The notes: generated by a model from the sequence alone, not told the origin. DNA of 64,000 bases from Rhytidiadelphus loreus (GCA_947034895.1 OX344763.1:81921093-81985092), one strand, 5' to 3'. Positions 1 to 12,706 are shown, counted from the stretch's first letter. Made by a program: numbers and translations.

Positions 1-443
1 TTGTGGTACGTGGACTTCGGGATTCCATTAATAATGTACCACGCTATGCCACAAACTTCCACTCCTTCCAACGTAATGTACTTCCGCTTCCGGGTCCATC
101 CTACACTGTGTAATTGTCCACCAACAGTAATTCCATATTCTCGACGGTCTTCAAAAGATTTTGAAAAATATCTCTCCCTAACCTTCAGTGATTTTTCATG
201 AGGAAAAAATTGGCAACATTGACGCCTACAACATTTCTCCGAACTAACCTTGCGAATTTCTATGTCCCTAGTCTTGCGTACGAACTATATCTCCTTCTGA
301 TCAAACGAGGGATGACGAACAATGAACCGATATGGTGCCTTTTGTCTTCCACCTAGATAGCCTAGGGGATCCTGAATGTTAGGAAAGGCGGAAGATCAGG
401 ATGGCCGGAAAACCGGAAGGGAAAATTTGATTACTTTTCAGGG

Positions 444-450
444 TATATAA
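444..450 (+). promoter_or_regulatory. TATA box of the first CCGGA-rich element
   Basis: TATATAA followed by ACC, about 30 bases before a CT-rich stretch (about 510-540) that would hold the transcription start and early leader. The second element of the same kind carries the same TATATAAACC arrangement at 33,764, which supports this as a real pol II core promoter. Confidence 0.6.
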
Positions 451-741
451 ACCCTGACTTAGGGTTTGGGGGGCTCATTTTCACTTAAGCGCTCCAGCTC
501 TCAGTTTTCCAACTCTCTCTCTCTCTCCAGCTCTCAGTTTGCTTTGTTTTCTCTTTGAGTGTTTGAGAAGGCCTTTTTCACTTGAGCATTGTAAGATTGG
601 AGGAAGCGTTGAGCTGCAGGAGGGCACGCGGATTGATCTGTAGGCGCAAGAAGAGGAGAGACACTAGATCGAGTTTTTGGGTGGGACACGAGACGTGCGG
701 CTAGAAGAGCGAAAGTGAGGTAGAATTAGAAGGAAGGATGG

Positions 742-2562
742 ATGCCTAAACGTGGCGGCACCGCCACCAAACCCAATGCGCCTCAAGTGGAAGTGAAATT
801 GAGAGGGGTGGCGCTTGTAGAACCGAAATCAGATCGGGAGAAAGCGGATCTGATTGACGATTTGACAACCATGGGCTGTGAGGGACTTCATGGGAAGCCC
901 TAGGGTTTCAAGAACAAAGAGGTGATCCGGGAGTTGCAAGTGGGCACTCCAAATCAATTTGCAAGAACCATTCGTGTAGCGCCGGAGAAGTGGACGGAGG
1001 AGATCTGGTGAGAAGTATATAATTTCTGGGCAGGAGGGGCATCCAAGGCAAAATCCCGGGATAACTACATGAAGAGGCTATTCTCTCAAGGAGCGGATTC
1101 CAAGGACAGGTTCGCTGTGGCGGATTGCATCAACTCGCGGCATCGGTGCCTCCTAGAGTTTTTGCTCCCCATAGTTTATCCGGAGAAGCCCACGATATTG
1201 ACCCACTCTGTGGGCAATACCATCTTCGAGGCGCTGAGTAGGGAGATGAGAGTAGATTGGGCCAAGTACATGTGTCTACTGGTGGCCGGACTCTACGCCA
1301 ACACCAAGAAGAGTAGAGGAACTCTACTCTACCCCTACCTCTTCCATCTCTACCGGAAGCAAGGACTCCTCACAACAGTCGAGGAGAATGAATGGAAGGC
1401 CCAAATGTCTCTCTCAAAATTCAGAGCGTCGGATGATGAGAGCTCCGGAACAGAACCGGATAGTACTCCGCCAGCAGGAACGTGCAAGGAGGATATGAGG
1501 AACTGGCAGGAGGAAGACGAAGAAGACGATGGGGTACCCCTTGTGCACCGGAAACGGCTCAAGACAATAGTGGGTAACCGGGGGTCTCCGGCTGAACAGA
1601 AGACGGGTGGAAAGCCATCTCAGCCGGAAGTGAAGGGGATGTCAACTCGGACCAAGACCAGTCCGGAAAGAGTGGTTCTTCCGGCTAAAACCAGACCACC
1701 TAAGACTGGACCCCGGGAAGTAGAGAAGAGAAAAGTTGAAGCTTCCGGATCCAATGACACCGGAATGAATCAACTTTTTGGGAAGTTGATTCACGTTTTT
1801 GGGGAGATCCAGGCCCGTTGCGTGATCAGGCAGACCACACTTGCTTCTGTGGCCGGCTTAGTGGGAGGGAAGATTGATAGTTCACTTCCGGAAACGGTAG
1901 CGAACTGTATCAATAACCCGGATGAGGACCGGGAGAAGGAAGAAAGGTTTCTTAAGCAAACCATAACCCTTCGAGAGATGGACAAGTTGATGATCAAGCT
2001 GAAAGGCGAGATTCAACTCTTAAAGAGGGACCGGGATGTCAGCGTGGAAGAAGTGAGAGCTGCCCGGATCCTACAGGAGGACACCCGGACGGCCATCAAC
2101 TTGATGACCTCCATGGTGGTGGCGTCCGGAGACGCGATGGCCAAGGCGAAGTTGTTTGACGAAGGCGTGCACAGAGAGAAGAAAATCTCCGGAGGGAGGG
2201 TAGCACGGATCCTTGCAGAGTTTGCCGGTCAGATGGAGTCTTCGCTGGAGGAATTCCGGAAGGCAGCCAAGATGATCGATGATAGCAGTAAAAGGCTTCA
2301 TCTACATCATCCAGTTTCCTTGTCCGGAATCTCCTTCCCGAGTCTATGTGAGGACTCAGATGTGCAGGAGGTACCAAAGCCGGGATCTCCAGGTTCAAAC
2401 CAGAAGACCCCTGCACCATCAACACCAGTACTCGCTTCAGCTACAGCAGAAGTTGGGGAACCATGTACTCCAGTTCCGAAACGTGTTCCAGAAGGGGGAG
2501 AAAAAGAAGGAAGCATCAGTAAAATTATTGAACAACTTACACCAGAGAGATGTGGGCCTTAG
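742..2562 (+). pseudogene. Gag-like / plant transposon protein gene, broken by two stops
   Basis: One frame of 607 codons runs from ATG 742 to the TAA-free end at 2562, interrupted only by TAG at 901 and TGA at 1009; the open part begins at 1069. It aligns end to end with the element at 33,878-35,761: both have DDL..GC.GL, then VIREL/VLREL, WTEE, F-LLPI-YP-K, then T-F-A and a LYP/NTYL-HLY block. That middle block (codons about 139-210) resembles the 'putative plant transposon protein' (Transposase_32-like) domain found in plant retroelement-type genes. It is followed by an acidic, Ser/Pro-rich linker and a coiled coil (about codons 395-470) ending in a conserved MESSLEEFRK-type block. No reverse transcriptase or integrase is near, so the element is non-autonomous or truncated. 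The stops fit TGG to TAG and CGA to TGA. Family assignment is from remembered pattern, not a search. Confidence 0.6.
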
Positions 2563-3658
2563 GATTTTTTTTAGTAGATAGGATGTATATTTTTAGGACA
2601 ATTTTGTAAGGTACAGTTTTGCAGTGTGAAATCCAGGAGGATTAGATCCTATAATCTCGGCCGGAAACAGTGCCGGTTTCTTAGGACTTTCCCCCCTTTT
2701 TGTATGAATTCAAATTTTGTATATAAACAGGTCTCTCAATTAAGACGGGGAGGAGAATTTCTATCATATTGTTTATGTACTATGCATTTTCCTGTTATTC
2801 TTTTGCCTTCCCATGCTTTGGCCGGGTGAGTGAATGAGGAATTGAGTGCTGGTGAGTGGACTTTGAGAGAACTTTTTCTTCCCCTTGGTGTTCTTTGGTC
2901 TGTATATGTGAAAAGGTTGAAAGTGCTGGGAGTGAGTCATTGCACCTCAACGGGATTTGGATCTTCTATTCCGGATGAGATAGCCATTGTTAAGCTAGGC
3001 AATTGGGGAGGGATTTCCTGACTGTGCTAGGCGACCGGATGGGAGATCTGGTTAGCGTCTGATCCTTGAGAGGTCTCATTAACTTAGAAAGTAAACAGAG
3101 AAGATACCGGATTCTACTGGCACGGGTGGATACACTTGTGGTCACCTTAGCTTCATACGGATTGCAGGAAAAGCCAAGGTCGTTGTAGTATGATAAGGCT
3201 TGCACGGGGTTTTTTTGTGTGACCTTTGTCCGGATTCATTTTCCGGTCATTGTGAGAAGCCAAACCGGACTCTAGTTAGATAGGAGATTGGGTAGAATAG
3301 AGTGAACTCTTCCATTACTTTAAAAGATCCGGAAGGTGTGGCGAGCCGGCCACTCTCAAAAATCAAATTGGAAGATCCCTCTGATGAGTCAACAGAGGTT
3401 AAATTAAACCGATAAATAGCAAAGAAGATGGATACCAGTAAGGGGAGGGAATCCGGTCTTAAGGAGTAAACCCAGGGTTATCTAGAAAGTCCGGATGGAT
3501 TTGTTGATTTTGATATAAAAGTATCCGGACTGTAGTTGGGAGCAGAGAAATGAAGATTCCGGATACTCTACGCTGATATAGGAAGGATTTCCGGGTTAAG
3601 AATAGCTATATCTGAAAAGGGAAATCCTTGAAGAAATTGACTATCGTCCTCTAAATCC
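2563..3658. other. 3' non-coding part of the first CCGGA-rich element
   Basis: No convincing gene. The stretch is AT-moderate but studded with CCGGA/TCCGG words, as is the coding part before it. It probably is the 3' untranslated and terminal part of the element. I could not find a long terminal repeat matching the 5' side. Confidence 0.45.
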
Positions 3659-4114
3659 CTAATAAACTTTAAACACTTCACAGAATCTCGTGGGTTCGAT
3701 CTTTAGAGTCACTTTGTTATGCTTTAAAGTGGTTTTTGTGAGCATAATAGGGAATTTATTTACCCTGTGCTGCGACAAAATCACCTTTAGACAATGAGCT
3801 GCAACGACTACCGACGACGGCCGTATGAGAACAAATACCCATGGCTCAAACGGGATGGGCACACCAAGCCACTCACCCTGAGGTCTGGCCTCCACAATAG
3901 ACCTTAGTCCGACTTCACCAAATCCTGTCAGAAAAAGTCGCACTACATCACCATTGTTCAGCGGCTCAGTCCGTGCAACAAATTCCATAGAAGCACTGCC
4001 CCCTGTGGTTTCGCTAAAGTCTGCGGTGATAGCATCATCAAAGGATTCGGAGCACGAATCCATTGTCTCAGACACACTGTTGGATAAAACCATATCGTAG
4101 AATATGTAATACAA
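3659..4114 (-). CDS. Uncharacterised ORF, 151 aa
   Basis: An open frame with balanced amino-acid composition, most plausible from the internal Met at about 4092 (MVLSNSVSETMDSC). A core with alternating hydrophobic strands (VVRLFLTGFGEVGLR, then PFEPWVFVLI) suggests a small beta-rich domain. A GTAAAT after CACAG near 3,760 could be a splice donor, so the last 25 or so residues may be intron. I recognise no family, and no neighbour helps. It could be an exon of a lost gene or chance. Confidence 0.25.
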   Translation of the reverse strand: MYYIFYDMVLSNSVSETMDSCSESFDDAITADFSETTGGSASMEFVARTEPLNNGDVVRLFLTGFGEVGLRSIVEARPQGEWLGVPIPFEPWVFVLIRPSSVVVAAHCLKVILSQHRVNKFPIMLTKTTLKHNKVTLKIEPTRFCEVFKVY

Positions 4115-4299
4115 TAGTAAATATACCTACACCAAAACAAAAGCCACAATAAGTCTGGCGGGTAGCGGAGAAAAAGTTAGTAAGGAAATTAATCGGGAAG
4201 CTAAAGCAAGAAAATCCTCCCGACTAGCAAAGCAAATTTAAAGAAATAGAAAGTTTAGCACCTACAAGACCGTATCATCCAATGTCAATCACTCAAGAT

Positions 4300-4805
4300 A
4301 ATCGACATCGGGAGATCTCCCGATAAAGAAATCAGAAGATCCAAAGGAATGCATCGGGGATCAGCCGATGTCAATGACACAGACTTGAAAATTTGTAGTT
4401 CGCGAGAAATCTCCCAAAGAAGCAATTCAAAGACCCACAACTACAGAGGAAAAGTCAATGAAAGATGTCACGATGGATCTACTAGCAAGTCAGCCAAATC
4501 ATCAGGAGATCTCCTGATGTCGATGATTTCAAACCTAATTAATTAATAAGGCCATTGGAAAATCTCCCATGAATTAATTAGAAGCTGAAGAGGAAAGCAT
4601 CAAGAGAACTCCCGATGCCAATTAGTTGAAACTTGGAAAGTAAGGCCATCGGGAGATCTCCCGTTGAAGAAATCAGAAAATCTACAAAAGGCATCGGGAG
4701 GTATCCCGATGCCTATTATCCAGTATTCGCAAAGTGTAGACATCAGGAGATCTTCCGATGGATGCATAGTGAAGGTATTATTCATCGAGAGATCTTCGTC
4801 GGAGA
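4300..4805. repeat. Array of 20-bp palindromes at about 48-bp spacing
   Basis: Consensus CATCGGGAGATCTCCCGATG is a perfect palindrome. Clear copies start at 4306, 4352, 4500, 4599, 4647, 4691, 4741 and 4783, with weaker ones near 4401 and 4553. Start-to-start distances are about 42-53 bases, or twice that where a copy has decayed. The copy at 4500 has CAGG..CCTG in place of CGGG..CCCG, changed on both arms so that the dyad is kept. Spacers are AT-rich and only partly alike (two begin AAGAAATCAGAA). Half-motifs occur just upstream (4191, 4213). Confidence 0.85.
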
Positions 4806-6185
4806 ACCTTCAATTAAAATCAATACGTAACTTCTCGAACGACAGCTACATTTGGTAGTACATGAAGTCCTCATGGCACGGCTTCAAAGTTCCTGTAAAC
4901 CACCCTCCCTACGTAGGATAGCCCATATACGACGTATACAATCGTATACGCTACGTGTCAGAGATGATAGCATCACTACACCTGTCGAATTCTCTACTAC
5001 ATTAAGTTTTGCAAAGACATCGCTTGTTCTCCACTGAGTGCAATGAACTTCTTAACATTCATCCACTGTGATTGTAACGCACATTCAGCTCGAAGCCCAT
5101 AAACGACTTCAACACTGCGCGCGCTCAGACGCCATCACCGATTCCTATAACAAGTCTAGCTCTATGTGAATGAGATTCTACTTCCTCTCCAGAAACATTC
5201 GAAAGCATGGAGAACTCGACCATACCTACAGAATAAATCGACGGCTTCGATGGAGCTCAAAGCGACACAACACAGCTGCGCAACCAGCAACTGAAACCAC
5301 CGCATCCAGTGTCCTCAACCGCCGTTGCTCATGAACGTGTACAACTGGAAAAGGCCAAGGGCGATCCATTGACTGGCAGACATGGGATGGACTGCGCAGC
5401 TCCCCTTTCCCGCCAAGATTTTGAGTGGGTCCCCCGGATCTACATTATGACATCCATGTACACTCTTGAAAATCGTGCAGCACTATGTCCAAGCCGTTTC
5501 TAAAGATGCGGTGTTGTTCCTAAATGTTGACTGCATTATCGGTCGTCCTACTTCAATGACTACAGAAATGCTACGCGTGTGTTGTCTTCCTCAAAATTTG
5601 AGCCCTTTCAAAAACTGACTCACAGTGTGTGTGGCAACTTCAATTCGAATCTTCAGACGATTCTTCTAGCCCGTTGCATTCAACATCCGCGGTCGGCTTT
5701 AGAGCAGGATTCAGTTGGCATTTTCTAGGTTCGATGCCCTGCATTAAACACTTTTGTATTTGCTGTAAATGCATGCACTATAGGAGAGGTGTTCTTCATC
5801 TTCTTTTATTTTTTTCTGAATCAACATAAAAGCAATCAATTCAACTTTTCATAAGCAAAGGAGATAGATCCATTGCTCAAAGCTAATTATTAGCTACCAG
5901 CCACGCGTGGCTGAAGGGAAGAACTTGCTAGACAATGATAAAACCGTATACGCAACAAGACTGAAGGGGAAGAGCCGGTCCGGGGCTCAAGACAGGCGAT
6001 CCCGTAATGCCACCATTGACCGTCATGATAAGGGAATTCTTCTCCCTTACCTATCATGTACGGATTCCTGACAATTACTGTTAAAACAAATCCTCGCCCA
6101 TCAAAATTCAGACTTACAAACAATAGTCCAAAAAGTTCCCTTTCTTTCATTATTTCAAAACACGTGCTCGTCCACTCTCCATTAA
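4806..6185. other. Spacer without a recognisable gene
   Basis: Mixed-composition DNA. Short ORFs on both strands (for example 5309-5503 plus and 5890-6150 minus) have no recognisable domain and no splice or promoter context that supports them. Confidence 0.5.
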
Positions 6186-6195
6186 TAAGGCTTTC

Positions 6196-6305
6196 TGTTG
6201 TATCTTAGGGTTTAGGGTTCAGGATTCATGCTTCAAGGTTTAGGGTTTAGGGTTCATGCTTCAAGGTCTAGGGGTCAAGATTTAGGGTTCCTAGCTTTAG
6301 GGGGT
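6196..6305 (+). repeat. Degenerate interstitial telomere-like tract
   Basis: TTTAGGGTTTAGGGTT units alternate with a diverged TTCATGCTTCAAGG unit. This is the plant telomere heptamer in a decayed internal array. A short further patch (TTTAGGGTTTAGGGTT) lies near 8,470. Confidence 0.75.
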
Positions 6306-7436
6306 TGAGGTTGCGGTTATGGATTGAAGTTCAATGAGTGCAAGGTTCGGAAAGTTTAGGCTTTTGAAATACCTCTCGTAATAATTGTGTTTCTTCTACT
6401 AGGGTTCATATTTTTGAGGAAGGGTTATATCAAACAATTTTAGGACATTTCTCTTCATATTTCAGGTTCACGGTCTTTCTAGGTTTGGCATTATTCCTTT
6501 TTGAAAAAATTGCTTGATTGCATTTCAAAAATTCAGAAGATGAGTAATGTACTTGTAATTCTTAAGAAATTAAAAAATTAGGCATGATTTCCAACCTTTT
6601 TCTTTTTCAATATACAACATAGGGGTTTTCAATAATCTCCTATTAGTTCTTTAATGTACACAATGGAGCATTAGGAAAATTCTGAGCCTCAAAGAGGTTG
6701 TTCAACCTTCACTGGTGCAGTGCAATTAAAGAAAAATTTAATTTAATTTAAAAAAATATATATATATATATATTTTTTTTTATTTTTTATTTTTTTTATT
6801 TTTTTATTTTATTTTATTTTATTTTTTTTTTATTTTTTATTTCCAGAGTTTGGAAGCTAACGTGGCACCATTAGTGCCACGTCAAAGCCACATCAAAATG
6901 ATGATTTTTATAATATTTTTTTACTTTTATAATATTTTTTTTTCTGAAGAAATTATTTTTTATTGTCTTGTAATTGCACTGCAGGGGTTGCAGAAAATCT
7001 AAAACTCGTAGTGTCTTTCAGGCTCAGAATTTTCGTAACGGGTGTTATTATCAAATATTGTAAAAACTTTATATATTTATTACACTATCTAATTCTAAAA
7101 ATAAAGCGTGTTCCTAAACCTACGACTTGTACGTAACTACCAATGATACCAATAAATGTCTACTGGACGTTATGTTTTTCTCATGTGATTTATATGCAAC
7201 AATGCTTGTATGTGAGCCCAAGAATGTAAGCTTCTAAGCTTGGACCCTAAAATATAGATACCTATAATAGAAAATGATACCATGCATTATAAAAGATGTA
7301 TGTATCATAAAAGCCTATAATATAGGTATGGAAACATATATACCTTATAATCATAAACAATTTCTATAGTATATATACATACAACATAGACATGTAGTAT
7401 TTTTCACTCATGGGCTCCAATATTGTTCTTGATATT
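6306..7436. other. AT-rich spacer
   Basis: No gene seen. Contains a simple-sequence run of (TA)n followed by T-rich and TTTTA repeats at about 6,748-6,842, then AT-rich unique-looking DNA. Confidence 0.5.
6748..6842. repeat. AT microsatellite and poly-T/TTTTA low-complexity run
   Basis: About ten TA units followed by long T tracts broken by single A bases. Direct reading of the sequence. Confidence 0.85.
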
Positions 7437-8185
7437 GGGTGAATGCAAGAAACACCAGTACTATTTTCCGTCACACTTGTAGTTTCAAAGTTGTGATTGG
7501 CTATATCTTTTGCAATTTGAAGTCACTGCACTTGAATTTTTTGTGAAGATCAGCATTTAGACAATAAGTAGAGAACTTATTTTTCAGAAATTTTAAAAAA
7601 TCATTTCATATTTTAATTATTTTCAATTAAGCTAATTTGTCACACTTTGCGGTTTAGGGTATTTTAGTACGGGGGACTACTCAAAATTAATGATCTAGAG
7701 CTGAAATTTGTGTGGTCTATTCCCACACTAGTGAAGCATGTTCCCACCAAAAAGAATTTCAAAAAACATTATTTTATGTCCTCTACATTCATGCAAACAG
7801 GGCTCCCTTGCGTGCGTAGTTGTGAACATTGAAAATGGTTTCAAGGTCATTACTTGATAAAATCTCTTCATCATAAAGACGGTCTTCTCAAATAGACAAT
7901 TTTTAGTTTTCTAAAAATCGTTTTTCCTATTCTTCACAAATTAAAATGTCAAAGTATCGATTTTCTTCAAAAACCTTGTTTTACCTATTTTGTGAATATT
8001 AACTTCTGATCCAAATTTTTCTTAGATCTGAAATTCTGGTGACATAATGTTTATAGTATTATTCTAATTATCCATATTTTTTTTAATTTTTAAATATGTT
8101 TTTCCAAAAGTTCACTACTACTAGGTACTACTAGCTAGTATTGGGTGAATGCAACGAAAATGGCCAATGTTTCTTGCATGCACCC
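7437..8185. mobile_element. Small inverted-repeat DNA transposon (copy 1, 749 bp)
   Basis: Begins GGGTGAATGCAAGAAACAC and ends with the near inverse (ATGTTTCTTGCATGCACCC). It is flanked on both sides by TATT, a 4-bp target-site duplication. Interior blocks (CTATTTTCCGTCACA, a conserved AGCTGAAATTTG, and AATTTCAAAAAA) are shared with copy 2 at 21,606-22,327. It has no ORF of note, so it is a non-autonomous element. The 4-bp duplication argues against PIF/Harbinger (3 bp) and Mutator (8-11 bp); superfamily unresolved. Confidence 0.8.
8141..8185. repeat. 45-bp inverted repeat at the right end of transposon copy 1
   Basis: A second GGGTGAATGCAA lies at 8,141 facing the right terminal repeat. The last 45 bp form a near-palindrome of two terminal-repeat halves with only a few bases between them. 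Confidence 0.7.
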
Positions 8186-11082
8186 TATTATTCCTATTGT
8201 AATGTTTAGGTCTCTAATTAATTTAGTAGACCCTCAATCCATGTCTACCATTGTGTAATGTAATGTCATTATTATCTTGTACATTTAAATTCAGATTAGG
8301 CTCTTTAATTTTTTTTCTTTTACATTGTTCTGTACGATAGAGATTTTAGTTTGGAAATGGACGAGCCCCATTTTCTTCCTAACTTTTACACATGTTCATG
8401 GTGACTAAACTATTATCATGTGCACTTTCAAAACATGTAAAACTAGACTTAATGCAATGGATACTAATTGTTTAGGGTTTAGGGTTATAATTCACTCATC
8501 TATCGATCTTGCTTATCCATTGTTAATTTTTCCCTAATATGAACAATATAGCTAAGAAAATAGATCCCAATAATTATTGCAAGTTCAAAATGGACTCATG
8601 CAAAATAATCCATCCACCAATTCAATTTGGGACTACTTCAAAGAAAATCAAAAGAGAATGCCCCAAAATTAGGAAAAAGAATTGAACCCTTGCTTTAGTT
8701 TAAAGTCCACGTACCAAGAAGCCATGAAACTCGTAAAGGAACTACATCATTCCCAATAATTACTGCAACTTTGAAATGGATTTTTTTTTGTCACTCTATA
8801 TTTTTTTCCATCCTTTGCATTTATTCCCACATTCTATTTATTCCTTGACACCCTAGATTAGTATTGAGCCTTTATATTTTTCCCCCTTCTTTCATTTCTT
8901 TTCACACTTTATATTCTTTTTTAGCCTTGGTCTAACTCTTTTTCCTTCCCAATTCTATTCAATAGATCACCCTTCATTTATTTCAAGTCTACATATATGT
9001 TTTAGCCTAATTAATTTGAAGTCACTAGTTTACAATTATATCAGACAAGATTTTAGAAGTCTTATAACCTTTTGTGCTTCTCCTATGTAGGAAGACAGTC
9101 ACTTGATTATACTTCTCTAATTTGTTTTAGATGAAGAGCAATTCAAGATTAATTGTTCAATTTTCAGATAATTCCTCATGGCTGGGATATTTGTATGTCC
9201 TTGTATCATTAGGTTCAGGATTTTAGAGTTCACATCAAATTCATTAAATGATTTGATTCATTTATATGTGAATGTTTTGCTTTATATGTAGTTGGAGTGA
9301 GTAAGGGCACATTCAACTACGTATGTTTTTGAGCCCGCATGGCCTCATGTTAACCCTGGAACTCTCCGATGTCCACTTTTTAAACGACGAGCAGATTGGA
9401 ATTCAGTTTCCTTCTTCATTACTGCTTCGATGGAAGTCATCTGATTTCTGGACATACTTCATCAAGTTGCTCTATCCGATGGTTGGATTTGGTGTTACTA
9501 GAGTTTATATTTTTCTAAAATCGCAAATGTGAAAGTGTGTGAAGCCAAAAATTACATTATTTTGAGTTCAAAATTGAATTTGCCAAAATGAGGTCACAGA
9601 TTTGAAGAGCACAAAAATTTCAAAAAATCACCATATAAAGCAAACCTCATTTCAAATTGATTCCAACAAGTTTTATTCAGAAAATCATAATATTTTTCTT
9701 CTAATTGAATATTGAAGGAAGGTCGAAATTTCTCTTCCAAAATTAAAAAAAAAATATTCGTGATAGCAGTAGTGAATCTAACCGTACGAATGGAATTCAA
9801 AATTCAAAATCTACAACTTTGATTTCTATACAAATTCCAAAATATTTTTTCTAAATAGCACTTTATAACGATTTTTCCCCAATCATCAATTTAGGAAAAA
9901 GATCGGGATGTTTAGGGGTTAATGCACTTAATATATTTTGCAATGCAAATTTTCTAATATGAGGGTGACTTCCATCATTTTTGGCCTACATTATAGGGTA
10001 TGATATACAATTCACATAAAAAATAATTGCAAATCTATGCAAATCTACGCAAAAATTAAGTTTTTCAATTCATGATGTATAGTACTTGATGTAGACTCCA
10101 CAATCATGTATAATTATATGTGATGATGTACAATGTCATTATGAGAGGCCCATATCATAGCCCATGATACTCAATTATTTTATAGTATGTCATTATTAGA
10201 GGCCCATATTATAGCTTATCATGCAAAAGACTCTAGTATACAAACTGGGTCACTGTAGCCTTCCTTAATATAAGTTTAGTATTTATAAAAAAAATTCAAA
10301 AATTCGAATTATATTTTTCTTGGATAATTAAACAGTAGATCAATTTCTTGGTAACGAAGGACATGATTAAGGTATACGGAATTCAAACCAAGTAATCCCC
10401 CCCCCTTTTGGACCAAACTCAAATAATATTTAACCCTTAAATGCGGTTTTGTCGGTCCGGGCTTGGTCAAACTTTATTGCATTGGGTGATTGAAACATAC
10501 ATTTCAAAATTTTGATATTTTTTCAGGTGTAGTAATATATGTCTTTAATTTAATTTAATTTTTTCAGAATTAGAGGAATCAAATTTAATTTTTAATGATT
10601 TTTTAAAGAAATTTCTTTGTAGAAATGCATGTAATTACGCAATTATCGACAGTAGTATGAAGTTTTTAGGAGAAATGGAAGAAAAAGAAACAAACACCAT
10701 GGTGTAATTCACGAACTCCAAGACCTTACATTAACAAAAATTCAATAGGAAAACTTCAGAAGTAGTGTATTTTGAGCTTTCAAGATGCTATCTTCAAAGT
10801 GACTGTCACACGAATTACAATTCTCATAATTTTGGAATTTTTTTTGACTAGTATGAAAATTAGGTTATTGGAGCTACATTTTCTTAGTTAAGATTGAGAA
10901 CATTTAAAATCAAGAACTATGTGAAAATATAGGATTTCCATTTTGAAATGCATATCGTGCTTGCAATGTCTTTTGAAGTATAGAATTAAAAAACACTCAC
11001 ACATTGAAGTGCCCCCTACTACTTAGAAGTGAGATTAACTTAGTTACTAGTTACTACAATTAGAGGTAATTAGAAGTGGTCA
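8186..11082. other. AT-rich spacer
   Basis: No gene recognised. Contains a diverged local duplication around 10,138-10,225 (GAGGCCCATATtATAGC twice, about 55 bp apart) and a C(9-10) run near 10,397. Small ORFs here look random. Confidence 0.5.
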
Positions 11083-11212
11083 ATGATGACCCCTTCTACC
11101 CTCATCATGGCCCACGTAGCTAGGGAGGCAAGTCAACCTGACGCCATGTCAGTCTGCCATCACAACGGCGGCGACATGAGTGCGTTGCACCATCTGGACT
11201 CCCCGATCAGGG

Positions 11213-11478
11213 TTGACGAATTTCAATGTCCGGGGCAAAATCACGTCCATTTTTCGAACGTCCAGACGTCCAAACGTCTAGATTTTTGGGACGCGTAGAC
11301 GATGTGGACGGCGTCCATCGAACGGCATCCGTCGACCGTTCAGACGACGCGGACGAGCAGTCGGCGCGGTCGGCGGACGGATCGACGGGCAGACGGGTGG
11401 TCAGGCGGACGAGCAGACGCGTCCACGCAGACAAGACCACGTGGACGGCGGACGGAAGGCGCGGACGGGCGGACATCC
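11213..11478. repeat. GC-rich tract built from GGACG/CGTCC words
   Basis: A sharp island of high GC in AT-rich DNA made of GACG, GGACG, GCGGACG and CGTCC words in both orientations. The ORFs over it are composition artefacts rich in Arg, Asp and Thr. The same words form the 42-bp minisatellite beside the hAT gene at 39.4 kb, so this may be a transposon subterminal region without its gene. Confidence 0.6.
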
Positions 11479-12280
11479 ATAAAAAAACAGTATATGAAGC
11501 CAAATTTGATGCATTATACTATTACATTTCTGTAGGTAATACTTGATGCAGAAAATGATGCACACAATGTAATTTCAATCAATAGTGCTTGACTATTGAA
11601 AAACAAAAAAACCTTGATGATATTTTGAACATCATTAAGTTCATGTGCATTACAATGATAGGTTTAAGTAATAAATTGCCGTTACATGCTTCCATGTAGC
11701 AATTCATCATGAACACTTGAATAATGAATTATACATCCCTTTCATCCCTAAGGCTGGTAATCACTATCTCCTTTCACCTCTGCCCCACTACTATGACCTC
11801 TAGTATCCCATCCAGAATCTTCATCTTCATCGTTATTTGACTTTTCTATATCCTCTGATAAAGATTGTACAATTGCCCCTCCTTCTTGTACTTGCTTGGA
11901 TGCGACTGACCTCGTTGGTCGGCCCTTCCTTTGCTCCTGTTTGGCTCTAAGTATAGACTTTCCTATGCCTTCTTTAAGGCCATGAATCGGTTTTAATTTC
12001 CTCGCTAAAATTGGTTGACATACATCAAGAGGAACACTATATTCAATATTTTGAGAGGTTTGGAGTCTCTCAAAATAATATTGTCCATTTAGACTATATA
12101 CAATGAATTATAATGTTAGCCAGTTTAGGCGGGCAAACACTAAATTTGCTAGTTGTAATGTGCAATTTCCATTAAAATGAGAGTCCCATGAGTGATGGAA
12201 TGTTCAATTAGATGTATATGTTTTAAGATAAATGTTCTGATTAATATAAATAAAGATTTTGCAATCTTCTAAAGACCAAG

Positions 12281-12346
12281 TCATGAGCTCTACGATTGGT
12301 TGTAAGGGGTTGTTTATCTCATTGAAGCGGTCCGGATTCGATTCCC
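12281..12346 (+). other. tRNA-like pol III A and B boxes (possible SINE head)
   Basis: TGAGCTCTACGATTGG at about 12,284 resembles an A box, and GGATTCGATTCCC at 12,334 is a one-mismatch B box. The spacing of about 45-50 bp is normal for tRNA genes. I could not fold a proper cloverleaf with a paired acceptor stem, so a tRNA-derived SINE or dead tRNA is more likely than a working tRNA. No clear A-tail or target duplication found. Confidence 0.35.
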
Positions 12347-12706
12347 GTGGAATTCGTATGAGCGCATGAGAGAAAAAACATGACTTAGTGCTGCTAAGTG
12401 AGCTTTGCAGGCAGGAAAATTGTAACAACCAACCGGCTCCCTATCCAAACTTGTAACAAGTGCTTAACACGTTAACATAATAAAGAGTGGTTATACCCAC
12501 TATCCTTTTCTTCAATCGTATTACATTTTCAAATTGACTTTAGACAGATATTAAGCTAGTAAAATAACATGAAATATCTAGAAAAGAGTATGTGCAAACA
12601 TGAAATAGTAAATATATTTATATAAATTTGAAGATTAAAACATAATCAATATCCAATATATCAATTTAACAAACTATTACTAATTTCACGATAATATTCC
12701 ACAAAA

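Noticed and set aside
4300..4805. CRISPR array
   Set aside because: The repeats are full palindromes, spacers are related to each other, units vary in length, and the DNA is plant nuclear with no cas gene.
5890..6150. 86-codon minus ORF
   Set aside because: No recognisable domain or promoter; weak coding look.
11226..11546. ORFs over the GACG-rich tract
   Set aside because: They arise from lack of stops in a GACG-repeat composition on both strands.
12281..12346. Functional tRNA gene
   Set aside because: A and B boxes are plausible but no paired acceptor and anticodon arms could be drawn.
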